This document shows positions 1 to 9,000 of a stretch of 12,397 nucleotides of DNA, one piece after another. Source of the stretch: Clostridia bacterium (lineage in GTDB: Bacteria; Bacillota; Clostridia; Christensenellales; UBA3700). The stretch lies in NCBI GenBank assembly GCA_900772745.1, contig CAAGRV010000121.1:1-12397 (forward strand). Reading direction: 5' to 3'. The translations under genes were made by a program, and so were the position numbers. A model generated the notes under the pieces. The model saw only the letters and a program-made list of their open reading frames with translations. It had not been told where the DNA came from and searched no databases. Numbering within the stretch: the first letter of the stretch is position 1; each line of letters begins with the position of its first letter.

Positions 1-36
1 GGTGATAGAGAACATACCTGCCGTCAAAGCGTATGG
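1..36 (-). repeat. Array unit 10, only its first 12 residues are in the window
   Basis: PYALTAGMFSIT follows the ITPY boundary at codon 34. Its opening resembles that of unit 7 (ITPYELEL). The gene continues beyond position 1. Confidence 0.4.
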
Positions 37-3000
37 AGTGATGAAACCTACCTTGGTGATTTCTTCTTCGGTATCTGATACGTGCGTCACGTCACTTCCT
101 GCGACTGCGCTAGATTGCAAAGTGCTGTCAATCTCATAGTTGGTCATTGTGTTGCCTGTGGTGACAATACAATATTTGGTTTGCTCTTGACCTGTGCCGT
201 CATAGTAAACGTACTTCTTGACATTCACTTTGACTTTTCCGCTGACCATCTTGTTGGCGTGTTCAAAACTGCCCACAAGCTTGATATTTACTGCTTGATC
301 TTGTTCGCCAAGTATGTCAAAAGCGGTTGTGGCTGTGATATCTGCCGTTCCGTCGTACACTTTTTCTACTTTGTTGACGCTGACTTTTTGTGGCAAAACA
401 TAGAGTGGCTTTGCGCTGATTTGGGCGCCTGCGTTGTTTACCACTTGGATAGTGTATGTTGTACTTGTTCCTGCAACATAGTTGGCGTTGCCTGACATTT
501 GCATCTTAGAGAAGGTCAATCCGCTTGTTGCGTCATATCCGCCTACGCCTGCATTAGCTTTTTCATAATTTATTTTTCCCCAAGTAGCGTTTACTTTGAC
601 GTTGGTGTTGACTTTGTCATATACGTCCACAGAAACTGGTGTAATCTCGCCAGTGTATGCCCCGCTTGTCTTGTAGGTGACGTTGATTGGCTTGATTTTG
701 ATTGTGACGTTGCCTAGCACTTGTGGAGTGATAACAAAGTCACGAGTCAAGTCGAATGGCGCTTTGATTGTATAGTCGCCAGAATAGGTCGAATTCTCTA
801 TACCATTTGCCCAAATGCTGTAAGTGCCAACATTGTAACGAGTTGTGCCCGTGTTGTCAGGTCTTGGGTCGAACGTTGCGCTCACGTTGTCGTCATTATG
901 CTTTTTGGTGAAGTTGACGAGAGCAATATACGTAGCATTTGCAAAATACTCGAACGTGAAGTCGGTAGGAGTTGATTGCTTATGCTCAGTAGTGCCGTTC
1001 ATTTGTTTTACGACTGTCGAATTCAAATCAAAGTCTTTGAGTTCTAGCTCATAAGGAGTGATGATTGCATTGTCGGTTATTTTGTGAGTATCGCTTACCC
1101 AATAGTTGCCACACCAAGCAATACCACTTGTTGTGGTAGAGCCTGCTCTCTCGCTCAAAATGTTGAACGACGCTGTTCCGTTGATGCCAGTGTAAGCGTT
1201 TTTGTAAGTGTAAGTACGCTTTTGGGTTGTCCACAAAACCGCCTTTGTGCCTGCGTGTCTGTCTTCGCTCGTGTTGCCACGAGATACGATATATTTGCCC
1301 AAAGGAGCCGGCTTGGCATTGTTCACTGTTCCGCTGATGCCAATAGTAGATGGATCAACGTCGGTTGTGCCATCATAAACTTTGCTACCAATGCTGTTTA
1401 TGGTCACCTCTCTTGGCAAAATTGTTCCGTACGAGTTGAGCTTGTCGGAGTTCTCAATACAATAGTTTTTGCAATAATCTGTACCTGTTTTTTGTTTCAA
1501 AATATAGAATGATGTTCCGCCAATTGTAGTTTGATTGGTAACGATAGTCAGCTTTACAGTGCCAAATCCGGAAGTCGTGGTCACCACGTCGGATGTCTCG
1601 AAAGTGAAGTCCGGAGCAATGTTGCTCTTTTCGTTGCCAAAAGTCGTGCTGTCTGCTGTGTTTTTGACTTTCAAAGTAATATTGTACCCCGTTGTGTTGT
1701 ACTTGAAATCTTTGTTGCCGTCAAAAATCTTGACAACCTCGTCAAACACCAGCTTGATAGGCAAAATACTTCCAGGTGAAGTCGTGTTCGCAACGCAATA
1801 GTTGGCTGCGCAGTCCGGTCCGCTCGTTTTGTTGGTAGAATCAACAAGTCTATTCTTTCCTTTATAGTTGGTAATTTGCCAAGTAACCGTATTGTTGCCT
1901 GCGTTTGCCGTGTTGTAAGTTCCCTTAGGAGCAATCTTATTGTTGCCAATAGTTCCGCTTGCGACAATCGACCCGCTTTGGACAACGTTGGATTGGTTGT
2001 AGTTGCGGTTGTTTACTTGGAGCGTCACTTCCTTAGGCAAAATAGTTCCTTTCGATTGAGACAAGTTGGCAGTGCTTGTATAGCAATAGTTGCTACATGC
2101 CGTATTGCCTTGGACTATGTAGTAAGTCGTAGTTACCCCTTTGTTTTTGATAGGGAGTGACGTTGTGCTCACTTTGATTGCTACGCCGTTTGCATTTACG
2201 TCAGAAGATACAAAGTCAAGCTTTGGTCGAACGATTTCGCCTGTCACTACGTTATCCAACACTACGGTAGCTGGGTTGGCTCCTGTGTATTCAATGTTGG
2301 TTGAGTTGTCATAAGTCTTGGTGACGCTGGTCACGGTAAGAGCCCTTGGCAAAATAGCTCCAATGTTTGAAAGCGTGATACCCAGTCCAACTCCGGTAGG
2401 TTTGTCTGTACCTGCCAAAGCTTGCGCCGTGCTCGTGTCGAAGTCAATATCGTCGCCCTCAATCTTAAAGCCGTTTTTGTCGCTGTTGTAGTATCTATAA
2501 ATATCATATACTCCACCATCATAGAAAATACTAGTCATTCCAGTGACAATGACGTTTTTGCCGTCGCCAACGTTCTCGCTGTCATCGGCATTTTTTCCGA
2601 CAAATTTTGAGAACGAATAATTTCCGGCGGTGGTTTTGTTGTACTCGACGCCAGCCTCTGCCCCATCATTTCCATCATATTCCTTCTGCACATATGTGAT
2701 AGGCTTGTGCTTTGGAATGATCATACCGCCATTGGTGAGCGTGATTTTGTTGCCTGCCACGCTGTAATTGGTAGCGGCAGGATTGTTAGGGTTGATAGCA
2801 AAGCCTGCCTCGGTGCCGTCTTGCTTGGTTATCATATATACAAAGTTGTCGCCTAGGCTGTCTGTTGCCGCTATATATGAGTAGAATGCGAGCGGTATCA
2901 CGGTAAATGATACGTCGTGCTCTGCTCCGATTTCGTTGGCAATAGTTGTTGTTCCTGTTAGATAGAAGTTGAGACCCTGTGCACCTCTGAGCTCTTTGAT

Positions 3001-6000
3001 TTGGGCTCTGCGTTGTTGGTCGGTTGGCAAAATATCGTTGCCGTCCACATAGACGTGTTGGGCGTCTACTCTTGCGGTGCTGTTTTGTCCACCAAATTCT
3101 TTGATGAACTTGATATCTTGAGGCAATAACTCGATAGGCAAAATGTTCTCTACCAGCTTGAACTTGCCGTTGAGCGTCGTGCTGTCAGGGAATACGATAG
3201 TTTTGCTCGGTATGTCTTTGATAGCGTTGTCTAGTCCTCCTACCCCGTCTGCCTTGGACGCAAAGTCAATCAAATAACTGCCCGCAATCTCATTTTGGAG
3301 TTTGATGGTAGTGCCTGCGCCCAAAGTCGCCCCGTTAGGCAATTTGTTGCCTGCGGCGTCATAATAATCAACGCCCACGGTGCCACCTAGCACGGTAGTA
3401 TCTTTGTTGTATTTTTCGCTTAGCTTGTACACTTTGATATTCTCAAAGAATGGATTTAGGGTAACTCCTTCCAACTCTGCGCCGTTTGCGCCATAGAATT
3501 TAAGTTGTGGCAAACCGAACTTACCGCCAAAGGACGTAAGTTTTTTGTTGTAATATGCGTCGTTGTCTCTATCATAATAGTAGTTGCCCTTGTCGATAGT
3601 CGCAAAGCCCGTTCTACCATAAGAATAATAGAAGTAAATATCCGTTCCACGAGCAACAACTCGGCTTACGTGCGCCTCTGCTTTTGCGTCTTCGAACTTG
3701 TTGATTTGAGTATATCGTGCGTCATAATAAATCAAGTCAGCCACTGCATTTGGATTTTCCGGCTCTTCTACCAAAACGTTGTGCTGGTTGGTGTTGCCTA
3801 TTTTTTTGCTCTTGGTATAAGCTTGGCTGTCCCACAAGAACTGACCTTGTGACGCATTAGGATTGCGCACAAGGAATTCGAACTTGATCTTGGTGCGGAG
3901 AAGTGCAAGCAATTCTTTTTCGGCGTTGGTCAAAGGACCATAGTCGTTAGTTTTTCTCTTGCTCTTGATTGTGTCGTATTCGGTTTGAGTCAACAATCCC
4001 CCATTGGCAATAGTTTTGAACTCCATCACCGACGGATAGGTTTTGTAATCTACCGGTTTTTCCCAAATAAACTTGATATTTCCCGCTTTGAGCTCGTCGC
4101 CTTTGATTTCTTTGACGTTGTTCATATCGGTGTTGTCATACACGCTCATCATATACTCGTTTTCATCGATTTGAGAACCATTGGTTCCACGTCCTACAAA
4201 ACGAGTTGGAATGGTCGTGTTGGCTGGCAAAACTCTGCCCTCGTAGTGATCCTGACGGTTGCCTATATCAAAATCTTTGTATCTGTCGAAGTAAATGTCA
4301 AAATTTCCGCCGTCGTTATAGCTCTTTGTTCTGTTGCTTCCGAGCAAATATAAAGCGTTTTCTTTGCTACCCGTCGTTGTATTTGCCTCTTTGGATACCA
4401 AATAAACGTTCTTGATCTGAGACCAGTCGCAAGTGCCGGCAAGTTGACGATATCCATACGATACGCCCAATTGGACTTGACTATCTGGAATCTCTCCATA
4501 GTTTTTGCCCAGCACCTGCGCATGACCATAATGTGTGCCATAGTCAGATCCCCACGCCATGCGGAAAGGTATTGATTCGATAGTATAACCATACCAGTTG
4601 GCTACCACGCCGTCGATGACGCCACGTATGCCTTTTGTATTGCCAGCGCCGTCGGTAATTTTTTCTACGTTGGTATACAATTGGCTTGCGGTATGTTCGC
4701 CTTCGTTGTATGTACCTACATAACAATATTCGTTGGTGTTGATAGCTACCATCGCACCTGCTGCAGACGCATAATTGTTTTTCGCAATTCTTATTGTATC
4801 AGCGTTACTTAGTCCTACATAAACAACTTGATTGTTGCACGCTTCGATGAGTCCGGCGCCGTTGATGGTCGTATTGATAAGGTTGGCGCCTGCACCCATC
4901 CAACCTACCATACCGCCTGCCATTGCTTGTGCGTGAGTAAAGTCTGCGGTACCTCTTGTATTGGCATGACAAATTGATCTGATGATAGAAGTCTCTGTCA
5001 TATTGAGAGTACAATTCTTGATATAAGACTCTCCTTTGCCACTGTTGTTGACATCGCCAAGTTGCATTGCCGCAAAACCGCCTACGATAGCCATATTTTC
5101 GTCAGACTCGTGACGGTAGTCACCTTGAGTCATTGTTCTGTTGGCTACGAAGTTGGCGTCAGCGCCCAAATCGAGAGTACAACCGTCTATTGTTCCTGCA
5201 CAAACAACGGATACTATACCCGTAGCAAGCGAATAAGCCTCGTTTTGCAAGCCATACACCCAACCATAAGTCTCGATAAAGTACTTTTTGTTGAATGAGA
5301 AGTTGACGTTTTGTATCAAACCATTAGGAGCTACGTATCCCACGAACAATCCGTACGAGTGGAATGGTTTTGCTCTTACAGGAGTTTTCTCTGTGGTGAT
5401 GCCATAAAAACCATTCATAGCGTTATAATTGGCATCGGCTGTTCCTTTGTGATAATAGCCATAATGATCTGCCGCATTGCCATCTCTCCAAGGATTTGGC
5501 GTAGCATAACTGAACGGATATATATTGTCTCTTTGAATAGGATTGTTGTTGTCACCTTTTCTATAATCGTCATTTCCTTCGTCGTATTGGAAATAATCGT
5601 TGTTCAAAGTGATGGTGTACTTCTTGTCGTCACTTCCGCCAATCAATGCCTTGTTGAAAGTAAATTTGTTAGGGTATTGACGCAGAACAATGTTGTTGTT
5701 CAAGACTCCCCTTTGTGCTCTTGACCATTGACTAATCTCGTTTCTTAGAGCATCATAAGCAGCCCTTCTATTAGTCTCTCCAAGGTTTTGTTTGTCAATT
5801 TCTTCGAATGCATATTTCAAAGGCGATGGATAGCTAGAACTAGAATACCAATCTCCAACGCTCAACAAATTGCCGATGGTTGTTTCTCCTGCAATAAACG
5901 CAAAGAGTTGCGCTTCGGTGCTGATAAATACTTCGTTGAGTAGGAAACGAATCAACAACAAGTTGTGGCGATCGCTGGCGTCAGAACTAGCGTTCCATTC

Positions 6001-9000
6001 AAATATACTAGAAGATGGTCCGTTCAAATAGAATTTGTTTGCGTTGAGATCTCTCTCAGGAATTCTTGTGCCTTCTTTGAGTGCAAAAGTTCCTCCTGAT
6101 ATCATAAAAGTAAAGGTTTCTTGAGCATATCCCCATCTTTCATAGCTACTGTTTTCTATCGGCTCGATTTGTTGATTGCTGACAGTTGCAACCGGGGTTA
6201 TTGCCAAATAATAACCAGTGTTGTTCAATTTGAGTTTTATGTCTAGCATAACTGGCAAATTTTCCAAAGTTGAATTGGTTGTCCAAATCTTTTGATATGT
6301 AGCAAGTTTGTTGTTCGAGCTCTTGTTGTAGCCTGCTTGTTGCCAAGCAGAACTGTTGGCAGGCGTCACATAACCTAGCACCGAAATGCCTGCTATGTTG
6401 GACAAAACGTTGCCCACGATAGCCTCTGTCGATACAAATTGGGAGAACAAGTCTGCCTCGTTGGAAGAAGAATCTTGCCACATAAGTTGTTTGGTGTTGC
6501 CACTAATGTCATGGTTGAGGAATCTACCGCTGACAAGTCCAATATGTCCGCCTTGACCTATATACGCTTGACCAATTTGGCTGGACACAACTCTGTTCAT
6601 ATTGGTGCTGTCCAAATAGTAGACTTGTCCCATTACGTTTTCTCTGTATTCGTCTACGTTCAAAATCATATATCCGCTGTTGGAGCCCAAGCCAAGCAAT
6701 CCGCCCAAATACACGAATCTGCTTTCTCCTGCTCCACCAAAATCGTGTATCACTTGATTGGAGTTGGTACCTTGGATTTGGACGTTGGTGTTGCAGACCA
6801 TTCGAGCACGGCTCACCATTGCAACGCCGTCTATCTTGTTGATAACTCCATTGCCGTAAGATATACCCACAGCTCCGCCCATAGCGGCTATGGAGTCGGC
6901 TGCTTGTGCGCCGTTGAGCACCCACACGATATCACAATCCTTGCCTTTGTTTTTCCACTCCGCAGCGTCGAATACGCCTTGGTTGACATTGATATTTTCT
7001 ATGGTTGCGCTTTGGAGCATCATTCCAACCAGACCGCCCATTGCGCCAGTGCCGTCATATTTGATTGTGTTGTTGACCACGAATGGCTTGTATTGGGTAG
7101 TGTTGTTGTTGGTGTAAGAATTGTATTTGATACGGAATTGGTTGTTGGCAATAGTCGTAACAATCGCCGTATCTATTGTGCCCGCAAAACCGCCTACCGC
7201 AACGCTTTGGGCGTTGATAGGGTCTGCGCCACCTTTAAGAGATACGTTCATTGCCACGCTAGAATTGTACAACGCTACTCGTGTTTTGTTGTAAATGCTA
7301 CCGAACACACCGCCCACGCTGATTGTTTTGGTTGGGGCGTTGTATTCTACGATAGCGCCATTTGCGCCGTGATTGACGTTGAATGCTACGTTGAAAATAT
7401 CCGCTTTGTCTGTCGCTGTGTTGTAGCTGTTGTTGTTGCCTTCCACGATACCTGCCACGTTGCCTATTGCAAGGTTGGTACCGCTAGCGGTTAGCACTAG
7501 ATTTCCCACCATATTGACGTTCAAAGTAATGCCTTTGAGCTTGCCTTTGAGCATAGCCCACACACCGCCGACCGCAACGATTTTGTTGTCTGCCGAAGTG
7601 TTGTCTACTCCCCAAGAACTACCGCCGCCTGCTATTGGTGGCTTGTAGACAGGGTGCGCAACTCCGTTGGTTGCGTCTGCGTTGATTGTCAAACTCGTAT
7701 ATGCAAGGTTGATAGTCACGTTGTTTCCGCTGTTATCCACGAGCGTTTTGTCCCCTTCGAATTCTCTCGAAGTCGTCCAATTTAGATCTATTGCGGCGTT
7801 GCCGGTATAGTCTTTGGTAATTGTGAATTGCTTGGCTACCGCATACACCTCCCAAGTCAAATCGTTGTTGGCTTGACCTTGGGTTGTGTATTCTCTGCCT
7901 TTGATGAATGCTGTCAAGGCCTGCTTTCTGTCCGTCTCGCTAGTAATGTTGCTGTCGCTGATATCCCATGCAAACACATAGTCGACATAGTTGGCAGTGT
8001 CGCCTCGTTGTGGCTCGTTCTTGAAGTTTTGTCTTAGGCTGTTGAAGTTAGGTCCCGAAGAGGTGTTGGCAAAGCTATCGGCTGTCGCTTTGTAAGAATA
8101 ATTTCTTGCGTTGGTGACGCCCTTCTTGATACCAATGAAGGTTTTTCCGTTCTCCGTCTTAGAGTCTATGTTGAAGTCCAAATCAAGAGATATTGCTGTC
8201 ACTGTCGTGTCTTTGACTTGGCTACCGAACTGATAAAAACCTATTTCGTTTGCATTTGGATTGATGTCGGCATAGTTGTTGGAAAGAATGTTGATATCAT
8301 AACAATCCCTCAGACCTACTCTGCCACCTCGGATTTTTGCATAATATCCCGCTTGGCTTACACCGCCGGCATAACCCATCATAGCAATCAACTTGTTGTT
8401 GGCTGTGGTGGTGTTGAATACTTTGACTGCGCCGTCGTCGTTTGCGCTGGCAATCTTACTGTCTACGCCCACTTCAACGAACGTAATATTGTCTAGGATA
8501 GTGCTGTTGGCTCCCATGTACGTATAGCCCGCAATATGTCCACGACTACCGCCGTTGTATGCTTGGTCGTATGCCTTGATACCTACGCCACCGTTGATAA
8601 CGACGTCTACGTCAGACAATGGAGCGGTGAAAGGTTTGGCTTGCATAGCAGTGCCTGTCCACACGAGCATAGTGACTGCCGTAGATCTCACGGCGTTGCC
8701 CAAAAAGTATAGATTTGATTTGTCTGGGTCTGCGTTGGCGATACCTACCGCACCGCCCACGAAAATGTTGTTGTTGGTTGGATTGGTTATATCGAAGTAG
8801 ATAGAATTGTCGCTGAATACGCTTGACTGAATGATTGCCGAGCCGTCCAACGCACCTGCGATACCGCCCATAGCCATCATTCCGTTGGATTGGGCTGTTT
8901 TGAACCACATTTTACTTATGCCAACGTAAGCGACCGTCCTGATGCCGCTGTAAATCGTTTGTCCGCCTACTTGCTTGTTGTTGTTGCCCACGCTGATACC

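Larger units (their letters stand above)
1..3138 (-). repeat. Tandem YDG/MBG-type domain array (stalk), at least nine units, continues past the window edge
   Basis: Boundary prolines of ILP, VLP, IIP or ITP linkers fall at codons 3136, 2713, 2347, 2035, 1759, 1414, 1054, 724, 391 and 34, so units are 141, 122, 104, 92, 115, 120, 110, 111 and 119 residues. Six units carry YDG, FDG, YDN or YNQ at 12 residues after the boundary proline (13 in the unit starting at 1416). This matches the known habit of YDG and MBG domains: small beta-sandwich modules strung in tandem in giant exported proteins, commonly as rods. Units are individually listed. Boundaries are set at the proline for convenience; the true fold boundary may lie a few residues away. 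Confidence 0.7.

Noticed and set aside
1..3138. Tandem DNA repeat or CRISPR-like array suggested by the recurring ggcaaaa word
   Set aside because: The word recurs at about 270-420 bp and encodes the ILP/VLP linker. The sequence between copies is diverged protein-coding DNA, not short spacers between identical repeats.
3400..3660. InlB B-repeat (Listeria-Bacteroides repeat) in the Tyr-rich region
   Set aside because: The typical GY-x-F-x-GW signature and the K-x-P-x-x-P spacing are absent.
4216..4230. LPANT, resembling a sortase LPxTG-type signal
   Set aside because: It is internal, with more than 1,400 further codons after it, and lacks the following hydrophobic segment and basic tail. It is better read as an early domain boundary.
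6146..6925. Minus-strand open frames in other registers (6146-6481, 6524-6925, also 1671-1985, 4263-4592 and 8612-8908)
   Set aside because: They overlap the giant frame in shifted registers, give Arg/Gln-rich or low-complexity translations, and would need an overlapping gene for which there is no evidence.
6439..7494. Plus-strand open frame of 351 codons, starting at TTG
   Set aside because: It is exactly codon-aligned antisense to GLUG block 3. It stays open only because the sense gene lacks TTA, CTA and TCA codons there. Its translation is Val/Cys/His-rich without any family motif, and the start has no convincing ribosome binding site.
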